A stretch of 37,243 bases of DNA, taken from Bacillota bacterium. GTDB taxonomy: Bacteria; Bacillota; Clostridia; Peptostreptococcales; Anaerovoracaceae. The number at the start of each line of letters is the position of its first letter. Position 1 is the first letter of the stretch. The notes beneath the pieces were generated by a model. It worked only from the letters and a program-made list of their open reading frames with translations, ran no database searches and had not been told where the DNA came from. Both the position numbers and the translations under genes were made by a program. Location of the stretch: positions 1 through 37,243 of the forward strand of contig JAUNQD010000018.1 of NCBI GenBank assembly GCA_030536355.1, given 5' to 3'. Positions 1 through 5,999 of the stretch are shown in pieces.

Positions 1-458
1 GAACAGACTACTTCGTAACAGGACTGATCGCTACAGCATCAGGCGTTATCGTATATGTTATCGTTAAGAAACTGTACGGCGGTCTGTACAAGCAGGACCC
101 TGTAAGATATCCGCTGAACAAGAAGACTGGCCTTTGTCAGGGAGATACAGTAAGGATCGGTATCTATCTGATGATCGCAGGTTTCTCAGCATTCCTGGCA
201 CAGTTCTGGTTGAGATGGTATGAAGTATCATACGGTGAATGGGAACCAAGTGACTATGACATGATGGGCGACATCATTCCTCAGGTTCAGAACATCTTAG
301 GATGGGGCGGAGCTGCAGTAGGAATCATCGGTATCATCGTATTCATCATCTGCAAGAAGAAGGATGCACCTGCACCTGAAGTCGAACTGGACGTAGATGC
401 ACTGATGGATAAGTATCTCAACGAAGATAGACATGAAGATATCTTCGGAGATGCATAA
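1..458 (+). CDS. C-terminal part of a multi-pass membrane transporter (5' end outside window)
   Basis: The reading frame is open from the first bases of the window to TAA at 456-458, giving about 151 residues. Three hydrophobic segments are visible: one at the very start (DYFVTGLIATASGVIVYVIV), one around VRIGIYLMIAGFSAFLAQFW, and one near the end (GAAVGIIGIIVFIICKKK), followed by a charged, acidic cytoplasmic tail. The loop after the first segment (GGLYKQDPVRYPLNKKTG) looks like the C-terminal loop of secondary transporters such as the SSS or NCS1 families, but I cannot decide between them without the missing N-terminal part. Codon use is strongly biased (CTG, AAG, GAA, ATC), as in the next gene, and there is no terminator in the 96 bases between them, so the two probably form one highly expressed unit: uptake of a substrate that the dehydrogenase then oxidises (inference). 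Confidence 0.6.
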   Translation, partial: TDYFVTGLIATASGVIVYVIVKKLYGGLYKQDPVRYPLNKKTGLCQGDTVRIGIYLMIAGFSAFLAQFWLRWYEVSYGEWEPSDYDMMGDIIPQVQNILGWGGAAVGIIGIIVFIICKKKDAPAPEVELDVDALMDKYLNEDRHEDIFGDA

Positions 459-554
459 ACGATATATTTATTAAACTGACAGACATACATAGTTAAGACA
501 TAAATAAAAAACATTTCAAAACATAACAAGAATAAAAGGAGATGAATTTAAGTT

Positions 555-1862
555 ATGGGTAAGAAAATTTTAGTACTGGGAACTGGTGCACAGGGAACTA
601 CAGTTGCTAAGAGACTGGACCTGGAACCAAACGTAGATAAGATCATCTGCGCAGACTATGATGAAGCTGCTGCTAAGGAACTGGCTGCAAGCTTAAACAA
701 GGCAGAAGGATGCTTCTGTAACGCTTCAGAAAAGGCTCAGATCACACCACTGCTCGAAGGATGCGATCTGGTTGTAAACGCACTGCCACTGGCATTTGGT
801 AAGAACGTAATCGACGCTGCTCTGGAAGCAAAGGTTAACTATCAGGACTTCGCTGCTCCTGAAGGTTTCGAAGACACTTGGGAAAAGTGCATGTACAGAC
901 TGCTGGGCGAATACAATGAAAAATTCAAGGAAGCCGGAATCCTGGGTATCATGGGTACAGGATCAGCTCCTGGAACTATGTGTGTTGTAGCTAGAGATAC
1001 TATGAAAGATATCGATGAATGCGACACTATCAACATGATGGTTTATGAAGGCGTTGAAGCTAAGAGATTCCAGCCTTACTGGTGGTCCCCTGTAACAGCT
1101 CTGGCTGATATGGATGACCTTCCTGTAGCATGGATCGACAGCCAGATGGTAAACACTAGACCATTCTCACTGCCAATCGAAAGAACATTTGACTATGTTG
1201 GATACCCTGTAAGATTCGTAGAACATGCTCACGATGAGCCTTTCTATGTAGGTCTTAGAGCTGACGAACTGTTCAAGGGCTGCAAGAATGCTTACTTCAA
1301 GTATGGCGGCGTAGGCATCGAATTCGCAGAACCTCTGGCAAGAGCAGGCCTGCTCAAGAGAGATCCTGTAGAAGTAGACGGACAGATGGTAAACACTCAC
1401 AATGCTATTCTGAGTGCACTTCCACATCCACCTAGATTTGACCACGAAATCCAGGAAATCCTGGACGAAGGTCTCGTATCAGATACAGGCGCATTCGTAG
1501 TAGAAGCAATGGGTAAGAAGGACGGAAAAGACGTTCGTGTTGAATCTCACGTATTCGCACCTGGAATGGTAGAATCATTCGAAAAATTCGGAGTTACAGG
1601 TGAACAGTATATGACTGGACAGGGTGGATTCATGTTCACTAAGCTGTTTGTTAACGATGAACTGGATCAGACTGGCTTCATCTCATCAGCAGAAATGACA
1701 GAAGAAGCTAACGATAAGTATCTTGAATATGCGAAGGAACTGGAAATCACTGTTGAAAGAAGAGTGATCTGGGACGACCCATACTTTGAAAACCAGGCTC
1801 CTGCAAAGGAATTCAAACCTTGGTGGGATGGTCCAACAATCACACCTGTTGAACCGCTTTAA
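555..1862 (+). CDS. Saccharopine dehydrogenase-like NAD(P)-dependent oxidoreductase
   Basis: 435 residues. The N-terminus KILVLGTGAQGTTVAKRL is a Rossmann GxGxxG nucleotide-binding site with an acidic residue after strand 2 (ICADYDEAAAKELA). The following LLEGCDLVVNALPLAFGKNV and VNYQDFAAPEGF segments match the saccharopine dehydrogenase NADP-binding family, and GIMGTGSAPGTMCVVARD opens its second domain. Family members act on saccharopine, carboxynorspermidine or related amino-acid adducts; the substrate here cannot be read from sequence. The start is ATG 555, behind AAAGGAGATG at 536-545. Almost all leucines are CTG and lysines AAG, so expression is probably high. It follows the transporter without a terminator. 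A 17-codon relic resembling its C-terminal region lies downstream at 1874-1927. Confidence 0.8.
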   Translation: MGKKILVLGTGAQGTTVAKRLDLEPNVDKIICADYDEAAAKELAASLNKAEGCFCNASEKAQITPLLEGCDLVVNALPLAFGKNVIDAALEAKVNYQDFAAPEGFEDTWEKCMYRLLGEYNEKFKEAGILGIMGTGSAPGTMCVVARDTMKDIDECDTINMMVYEGVEAKRFQPYWWSPVTALADMDDLPVAWIDSQMVNTRPFSLPIERTFDYVGYPVRFVEHAHDEPFYVGLRADELFKGCKNAYFKYGGVGIEFAEPLARAGLLKRDPVEVDGQMVNTHNAILSALPHPPRFDHEIQEILDEGLVSDTGAFVVEAMGKKDGKDVRVESHVFAPGMVESFEKFGVTGEQYMTGQGGFMFTKLFVNDELDQTGFISSAEMTEEANDKYLEYAKELEITVERRVIWDDPYFENQAPAKEFKPWWDGPTITPVEPL

Positions 1863-1873
1863 TCAAATAATTA

Positions 1874-1927
1874 GCATATGCTGAAAAGCTTGACATTACT
1901 CTGGAAACAGAAGTTAAGCCTCTTTAA
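1874..1927 (+). pseudogene. Relic of the 3' end of a second saccharopine-dehydrogenase-like gene
   Basis: In a different frame from the gene upstream, 1874-1927 reads AYAEKLDITLETEVKPL then TAA. This resembles residues near the end of the upstream enzyme: YAKELEITVERRV against YAEKLDITLETEV shares 7 of 13 positions, and most others are conservative (K/E, E/D, V/L). The codons used (GAA, AAG, CTG) are those of the highly expressed genes here. In frame, a TAA lies just upstream at 1868-1870, so nothing is translated from it. Most likely it is the tail left when a tandem paralogue was deleted by recombination with the surviving copy. Chance similarity over 13 residues cannot be fully excluded. 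Confidence 0.45.
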
Positions 1928-1980
1928 TAAAATACAATTACATAATTACGGCTAGTTAAAAAGAAAAGCGTATGAAAATG

Positions 1981-2017
1981 ATACCGCGGCTTGTGTAGTG
2001 CCGCGGTATTGTTTTTT
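1981..2017 (+). terminator. Rho-independent terminator after the oxidoreductase
   Basis: Perfect 10-bp GC-rich stem ATACCGCGGC (1981-1990) with GCCGCGGTAT (2000-2009), 9-nt loop, followed by TG and a run of seven T. It closes the transporter/dehydrogenase unit. Confidence 0.9.
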
Positions 2018-2027
2018 TGTAAAACTA

Positions 2028-2036
2028 TGATATATT
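2028..2036 (+). promoter_or_regulatory. Possible extended -10 promoter for the C39-like gene
   Basis: TG-A-TATATT at 2028-2036 just after the terminator and 38 bases before the start codon; no clear -35 box. Confidence 0.35.
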
Positions 2037-2073
2037 AATAACATCTATAAACAAGAAAAATGAGAGGAATCAT

Positions 2074-2685
2074 ATGACAGACTGCAGACGTGAACTGGAA
2101 TATTTCAATATAGATAAGAGCTATGGCGGCAACCAACGATGGATGAGGGACTGGTGGATGCACATAGGCGGTTGTGCGGCACTTACGACTTGTGACGTGT
2201 TGATATACTGCGCTTTGCATAGAGGGAAACCGGAGCTTTACCCTTATGATCTGAAAGATTTAAACCGTAAGGATTATAAAAAGTTCGGTATGTTCATGAA
2301 GCTCTACCTTCAGCCAAGAAAGGGCGGCATCAAGGAGCTGGATACGTTTATTAATGGTGTCAAGCTATACCTTGAAGATTCAGATGCTGAATATATAAAG
2401 CTCAGAGCATTGGCCGGTACAGAAAGTTTTGAAACTGCAAGAGAGAGTATCAAAGCTCAGCTAGACTCGGGAATGCCTGCTGCATACCTTATGCTGAAGC
2501 ATAAGGACAAGAAATTCGATTTCTTTGAGTGGCACTGGTTTGTAGTTAACGGTTACGAAGAAAACAAAGACGGATTTTATATCAAGGCTGCTACTTATGG
2601 GGCGGCTCATTGGTTGAAATTAGATGAATTGTGGGATACAGGCTTTGACGAAAAGGGCGGAGTCGTATTCTTTGAGAATGTGTAG
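2074..2685 (+). CDS. Papain-like / peptidase C39-like fold protein, uncharacterised
   Basis: 203 residues, no signal peptide or membrane segment, so probably cytoplasmic. Near the N-terminus HIGGCAALTTCDVLIY places a cysteine at the start of a helix, as in papain-like and C39-like folds. The C-terminal half has EWHWFVVNGYEE followed by GFYIKAATYGAAHWLKLDEL, the His-strand-turn-strand pattern of the same fold. This suggests a cysteine-protease-like fold with Cys and His retained; whether it is an active peptidase is unknown. RBS GAGAGGA precedes ATG 2074. It ends 9 bases before the FMN reductase gene and probably shares its mRNA. Confidence 0.55.
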   Translation: MTDCRRELEYFNIDKSYGGNQRWMRDWWMHIGGCAALTTCDVLIYCALHRGKPELYPYDLKDLNRKDYKKFGMFMKLYLQPRKGGIKELDTFINGVKLYLEDSDAEYIKLRALAGTESFETARESIKAQLDSGMPAAYLMLKHKDKKFDFFEWHWFVVNGYEENKDGFYIKAATYGAAHWLKLDELWDTGFDEKGGVVFFENV

Positions 2686-2694
2686 GAGGTAGAA

Positions 2695-3231
2695 ATGAAG
2701 GCATTGTTATTAAATGGAAGCCCTAGACAGGGGAATACTTACACAGCACTGGAAGCATTGAAAAAAGGATTTTTCAATGTGGAAGGACTGGAAGTAGGAG
2801 AAATCGAAGCGACTAATGTTGATGTATCACCGTGCGTTGCTTGTGATACTTGCGGGGAAACAGGCAAATGCGTATTCGATGATGACACAAATGAAGTTAT
2901 AGAAGCAGTGATGGAAGCTGACATGGTGGTGTTTGCAACACCTGTTTACTGGTGGGGGATCACAGCACAGCTGAAGCTGATCATCGATAAATTGTACAGC
3001 AAGGCAGCTGCACTTAAAGAAACCTCTAAGAAAGTCGGCATCATTGTTATCGGCGAGGCTGAACAGGATGATCCGCAGTATGGCCTGATTGCCAAACAGT
3101 TTGATTGTATCTGCGAACATCTGGGATGGGAAATCGCCTTCTGCAATACATATACTGCAGGTGCGGCAGACGATCTGGCAGCTGATGAAAAGGCTGTCGC
3201 TGAGATCGAAGGTCTGTGGAAGAATATATAG
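2695..3231 (+). CDS. NADPH-dependent FMN reductase family flavoprotein
   Basis: 178 residues. The N-terminal MKALLLNGSPRQGNTYTALE is the flavodoxin-like phosphate-binding loop (GSPRxGNT) that holds FMN. VDVSPCVACDTCGETGKC gives the CxxCxxxGxC cysteine cluster seen in iron-sulfur flavoproteins and related quinone reductases, and VFATPVYWWGITAQLKLIIDK is the conserved flavin-contacting loop. Members move electrons from NAD(P)H to quinones, nitro-compounds or iron-sulfur partners; the cysteines might instead support a disulfide. The GGAGGTAGAA RBS overlaps the end of the preceding gene's stop region, so translation is probably coupled. Confidence 0.8.
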   Translation: MKALLLNGSPRQGNTYTALEALKKGFFNVEGLEVGEIEATNVDVSPCVACDTCGETGKCVFDDDTNEVIEAVMEADMVVFATPVYWWGITAQLKLIIDKLYSKAAALKETSKKVGIIVIGEAEQDDPQYGLIAKQFDCICEHLGWEIAFCNTYTAGAADDLAADEKAVAEIEGLWKNI

Positions 3232-3262
3232 GTATCGAGCAGCATCTATCAATAAAGATAAT

Positions 3263-3290
3263 AAGGTGACAGGATTTCCTGTCACCTTTT
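3263..3290. terminator. Terminator between convergent genes
   Basis: AAGGTGACAGG (3263-3273) pairs perfectly with CCTGTCACCTT (3278-3288) around ATTT and is followed by TT on the plus strand. It sits between the stops of the plus-strand FMN reductase and the minus-strand cotJC and may serve both, although the T-run is better on the plus strand. Confidence 0.85.
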
Positions 3291-3293
3291 ATA

Positions 3294-3887
3294 TTAATCA
3301 AATGCCGGATTCATGGCGTAGTAATTTCTGCTGTTAAGATTATCCTGAACGATCCTGAGTGTTTCACCGAATCTCTGGAAATGGTTGATCTCACGCTGTC
3401 GGAGATATCTTATAGGATCGATGACATCAGGATCATCAACCATTCTCAAGATGTTATCGTAAGTCGTTCTTGCTTTCTGTTCTGCAGCCATATCTTCCAT
3501 GAGGTCGGTGATAGGATCGCCTTTTGAAGCGAATACTTTAGCATCGAATGGGAATCCTGCTGCCGCCTGAGGATAAACTCCGGCAGTGTGATCTACAAAG
3601 TAAGGCTCCATACCGGCAGCTTTGATTTGATCTATGGTCATATTCCTTGTCAGCTGATGGATGATGGCGCTTACCATCTCAAGATGTGCCAGTTCTTCAG
3701 TACCTATATCTGTTAATATGGCCTTGCCTTCATCATAAGGCATTGAATATCTTTGGGACAGATAACGCTGTGATGCTGCCAGTTCCCCGTCAGGACCTCC
3801 TACCTGTGTGATTATGAATTTGGCGATGGCGGGATTCGGGCATTTTATGTTTACCGGATATTCTAATTTTTTCTCATACGTCCACAT
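3294..3887 (-). CDS. cotJC: Spore coat protein CotJC (manganese-catalase-like)
   Basis: 197 residues beginning MWTYEKKLEYPVNIK. The family is a small ferritin-like four-helix protein related to manganese catalase. Metal-ligand-type residues are visible in DGELAASQRYLSQRY, GTEELAHLEMVSAIIHQL (ExxH), MAAEQKARTTYDNIL and REINHFQRFGETL (ExxH). CotJC is deposited in the coat of Bacillus and clostridial spores. I chose ATG 3887 over an in-frame ATG 33 bases upstream because GGAGAG lies at the right distance before it and because known CotJC proteins start with this MWxYEKKLxYP sequence. Only one base separates it from the cotJB stop. Its presence indicates a spore-forming host. Confidence 0.93.
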   Translation of the reverse strand: MWTYEKKLEYPVNIKCPNPAIAKFIITQVGGPDGELAASQRYLSQRYSMPYDEGKAILTDIGTEELAHLEMVSAIIHQLTRNMTIDQIKAAGMEPYFVDHTAGVYPQAAAGFPFDAKVFASKGDPITDLMEDMAAEQKARTTYDNILRMVDDPDVIDPIRYLRQREINHFQRFGETLRIVQDNLNSRNYYAMNPAFD

Positions 3888-3888
3888 A

Positions 3889-4140
3889 CTAACACTCTCC
3901 TTCCCAAGGCCATGGCCCATGTACCCATGACCAGCCGTCTTTTTCAGGAATTACTCCTTCGTAGCTTAACGGTCCATAACATTCTTCGTATTTTGCTTTT
4001 GCGGCCCCATGCATCAGCTGAACTCTTTCATAAAGCATCAATGCATTTTCATCACAAGGATGAGTATTCAGATAAAGGCCAAGCTCTATCATTGCAAAGT
4101 TCAATTCCTGTACTCTCCTAAGGGCTTTAGTTCTATCCAT
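3889..4140 (-). CDS. cotJB: Spore coat protein CotJB
   Basis: 83 residues with the pattern of CotJB: LRRVQELNFAMIELGLYLNT, then HPCDENAL and YGPLSYEG, ending with an aromatic WSWVHGPWPWEGEC tail. It acts with CotJA and CotJC in the spore coat. Two starts are possible, TTG 4143 and ATG 4140; GGGAGGTGG lies 9 bases before the ATG. With ATG 4140 the gene overlaps the cotJA TGA by one base (TGATG), the usual sign of translational coupling. Confidence 0.9.
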   Translation of the reverse strand: MDRTKALRRVQELNFAMIELGLYLNTHPCDENALMLYERVQLMHGAAKAKYEECYGPLSYEGVIPEKDGWSWVHGPWPWEGEC

Positions 4141-4280
4141 CAACAGCCACCTCCCTCAAAAGGGAATAAAAGGCTAGGGAAAATCGTTCCTGCCTGAAGT
4201 CCCATGCAAGGATCATATGGTTCTTCCCATGGCTGCATTGGAACGTATGCCATGGCAAGCTGAAATCTATTACAGTTCAA
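4140..4280 (-). CDS. cotJA: Spore coat protein CotJA
   Basis: A 46-codon gene that is easily missed because it is short and starts with TTG. From TTG 4280 it reads through LAMAYVPMQPWEEPYDPC and LQAGTIFPSLLFPFEGGG to a final Cys and TGA at 4142-4140. The AYVPMQPW, LxxGTIFPxL and short Gly-Cys tail are the signature of CotJA. GGAG at 4293-4290 sits 9 bases before the TTG. An internal ATG at 4253 is possible but has no ribosome binding site. It heads the cotJABC operon. Confidence 0.85.
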   Translation of the reverse strand: MNCNRFQLAMAYVPMQPWEEPYDPCMGLQAGTIFPSLLFPFEGGGC

Positions 4281-4301
4281 TTCAAAAATCTCCTTTCACA
4301 T

Positions 4302-4320
4302 TAGTATAGTTTATACTATG
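4302..4320 (-). promoter_or_regulatory. Candidate mother-cell sigma promoter (-10) for cotJABC, with palindrome
   Basis: On the minus strand CATAGTATA (4320-4312) fits the SigK -10 pattern CATAnnnTA and is 6 of 8 to the SigE -10. It lies about 25-30 bases ahead of the cotJA start, a sensible leader length. It overlaps the perfect inverted repeat TAGTATA (4302-4308) / TATACTA (4312-4318). cotJ is SigE-dependent in Bacillus subtilis; no convincing -35 was found, so the sigma factor is uncertain. Confidence 0.4.
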
Positions 4321-4348
4321 AGAATCAAGCAGCAGATGTTCTGTCACT

Positions 4349-4377
4349 TTGAATTTGGAATTGAAATGTGATATAAT
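4349..4377 (+). promoter_or_regulatory. SigA-type promoter of the anion permease
   Basis: TTGAAT (4349-4354), 17-base spacer, TATAAT (4372-4377), with an extended -10 TG at 4369-4370. Confidence 0.8.
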
Positions 4378-4423
4378 ATAAAATTGTGTGTGACTAAATC
4401 AAAAGTAAAGGAGGCAGCTTAAA

Positions 4424-5542
4424 GTGCAGGCTTTAAAAGAGTTCATAAAACAGGAAACAGTTCTCGTGATCGCCATGATATTGGCGGTAGTTTCCATGTT
4501 TTTTGTTGCTCCTGACAGCGGTTATGCAGGATATATAGATTATCAGACACTGGCACTTTTATTTTGCCTTATGATCATAATGTGCAAGCTTCAGAAGATG
4601 GGTGTATTTCACACCATAGGAGTGAAAATGCTGCAGAAGGTGAACGGAAGCAGGAAGCTTTATGCAGCATTGGTGCTGTTATGTTTCTTTTCCAGCATGC
4701 TGATCACCAACGATGTGGCGCTTATCACATTCGTGCCTTTTGCTATCACTGTACTTAAGATGGCGGGACTGGAGCATCGCATGATACCTGTGGTGGTGCT
4801 TCAGACAGTGGCTGCCAATCTGGGCAGCATGGTGACTCCGATAGGAAATCCGCAGAATCTATATTTATATGGTCAGTCGGGCATGAGTCTGGGCAGTTTT
4901 ATCATGCTGATGCTGCCGTATGCTGCCATAGCTGCAGTTATCTTCGCGCTTATGATAATGAGGATGAAAAACCAGAATGTGGATACTACTGCACTTCAGA
5001 CTATGGATGCTCCTAAGATAAATATAGACAGAGATCTGATCATATACATGGCATTGTTCCTTGGATGTGTATTGGCAGTCGCTAAGATACTGCCATGGCA
5101 GGCGATGCTTATCGTGGTTGGTGCAGTGACTGTTAAAAACGATGCAAGCATCCTCAAAAATGTCGATTATTCATTGCTGCTTACATTCGTAGCATTTTTC
5201 GTATTCATCGGGAATTTGGGAAGAAGCCCGTTCTTCAGTGAGATGATAATGGAAATGATGCAAGGTAACGAAGTTCTTGCTTCAGTAGCAGCAAGCCAGG
5301 TGATAAGCAATGTGCCGGCTGCGCTGCTCCTTTCGGGATTTACTACTAAATGGAGTATGCTTATTATAGGAACTAATCTTGGAGGTCTGGGAACGCTCAT
5401 AGCATCGATGGCAAGTCTTATTTCATACAAACAAGTAGCCAAGAATTATCCTGCCGTTAAGGGCAGATATATCAAGCATTTCACAGTTACTAACGTAGGA
5501 ATACTGGCAGTAATGCTGGGTGCATTCTGGATAATGGTATAA
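4424..5542 (+). CDS. ArsB/NhaD/citrate-transporter-type anion permease
   Basis: 372 residues with about ten hydrophobic segments. SSMLITNDVALITFVPFA and VAANLGSMVTPIGNPQNLYLY are the two conserved stretches of the ion-transporter superfamily (ArsB, NhaD, CitM, SLC13), where TPIGNPQNL lies in a re-entrant loop that binds the substrate. The second half repeats the theme with ASQVISNVPAALLLSGF and IGTNLGGLGTLIASMASLI. The transported ion (citrate-like dicarboxylate, arsenite or Na+/H+) cannot be inferred. Translation starts at GTG 4424 behind AAAGGAGG. It is monocistronic, with its own promoter and a terminator at 5557-5595. It is shorter than many members (about 400-430 residues) but looks complete. 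Confidence 0.8.
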   Translation: MQALKEFIKQETVLVIAMILAVVSMFFVAPDSGYAGYIDYQTLALLFCLMIIMCKLQKMGVFHTIGVKMLQKVNGSRKLYAALVLLCFFSSMLITNDVALITFVPFAITVLKMAGLEHRMIPVVVLQTVAANLGSMVTPIGNPQNLYLYGQSGMSLGSFIMLMLPYAAIAAVIFALMIMRMKNQNVDTTALQTMDAPKINIDRDLIIYMALFLGCVLAVAKILPWQAMLIVVGAVTVKNDASILKNVDYSLLLTFVAFFVFIGNLGRSPFFSEMIMEMMQGNEVLASVAASQVISNVPAALLLSGFTTKWSMLIIGTNLGGLGTLIASMASLISYKQVAKNYPAVKGRYIKHFTVTNVGILAVMLGAFWIMV

Positions 5543-5556
5543 ACTGAATATTATCG

Positions 5557-5595
5557 GCTGTTCGCATATATGGCGGACAGCTTTTGTATTTTTTG
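5557..5595 (+). terminator. Terminator of the anion permease
   Basis: GCTGTTCGC (5557-5565) pairs with GCGGACAGC (5573-5581) with one G-U pair and a 7-base loop, followed by TTTTGTATTTTTT. Confidence 0.85.
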
Positions 5596-5603
5596 AATCT
5601 TTA

Positions 5604-5644
5604 TGTGACAAAATCACAGAAAGACTTTTTATTTGGAGTATAAT
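5604..5644 (+). promoter_or_regulatory. Promoter of the rhodanese/CoADR operon with CRP/FNR-like palindrome
   Basis: A perfect inverted repeat TGTGA-CAAAA-TCACA at 5604-5618 precedes TATAAT at 5639-5644. No -35 hexamer is found at the expected place. The centre of the repeat falls about 40 bases before the predicted start of transcription, the position of a class II CRP/FNR activator site. A second possible -10 (TGG-TATAAA, 5644-5652) would place it near -49. Confidence 0.55.
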
Positions 5645-5678
5645 GGTATAAAATAAAGAAAACAGGGAGGGTACCGGT

Positions 5679-5999
5679 ATGGGAATATTTGATTTATTCA
5701 GAGGGGTCAACATCAATGAAGCATTAGATGGGTACAGAAATGATAAGAATGCAGTTCTTTTGGACGTAAGGACACGGGAAGAATATGCAGATGGCAGGAT
5801 ACCGGGCAGTATCAATCTTTCGCTTCAGCAAATCGATAAGATAAAGAAAGTAGTGCCTGATAAGAAAAAAAGCGTTTATGTATATTGTCTCAGCGGAGCA
5901 AGAAGCCGCCAGGCGAAGAGATATCTGGAAAGAGCAGGATATCTAAATGTCGTAGATCTTGGCGGATTTGCAGGTTATCAAGGAAAGGTGGAGAGGTAG
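5679..5999 (+). CDS. Single-domain rhodanese (sulfurtransferase)
   Basis: 106 residues, one rhodanese domain. LLDVRTREEYADGRIPGSIN is the conserved first half and VYVYCLSGARSRQAKRYL carries the active-site loop with Cys70, which would hold the persulfide. GYLNVVDLGGFAGYQGKVE closes the fold. It is a thiosulfate/persulfide sulfurtransferase, cytoplasmic. RBS GGGAGGGT precedes ATG 5679. Its TAG at 5997-5999 touches the ATG of the next gene at 6000 with no gap, so both are made together, and the neighbour is itself a reductase ending in a rhodanese domain: the free domain probably delivers or accepts sulfane sulfur for it (inference). Confidence 0.9.
   Translation: MGIFDLFRGVNINEALDGYRNDKNAVLLDVRTREEYADGRIPGSINLSLQQIDKIKKVVPDKKKSVYVYCLSGARSRQAKRYLERAGYLNVVDLGGFAGYQGKVER

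Noticed and set aside
1863..2073. Riboswitch or small RNA in the 211-base gap
   Set aside because: Apart from the gene relic, the terminator and a weak -10 box, no conserved structure was recognised.
2827..3285. 152-residue minus-strand frame opposite the FMN reductase
   Set aside because: Shadow of a well-supported gene; runs across the terminator at 3263.
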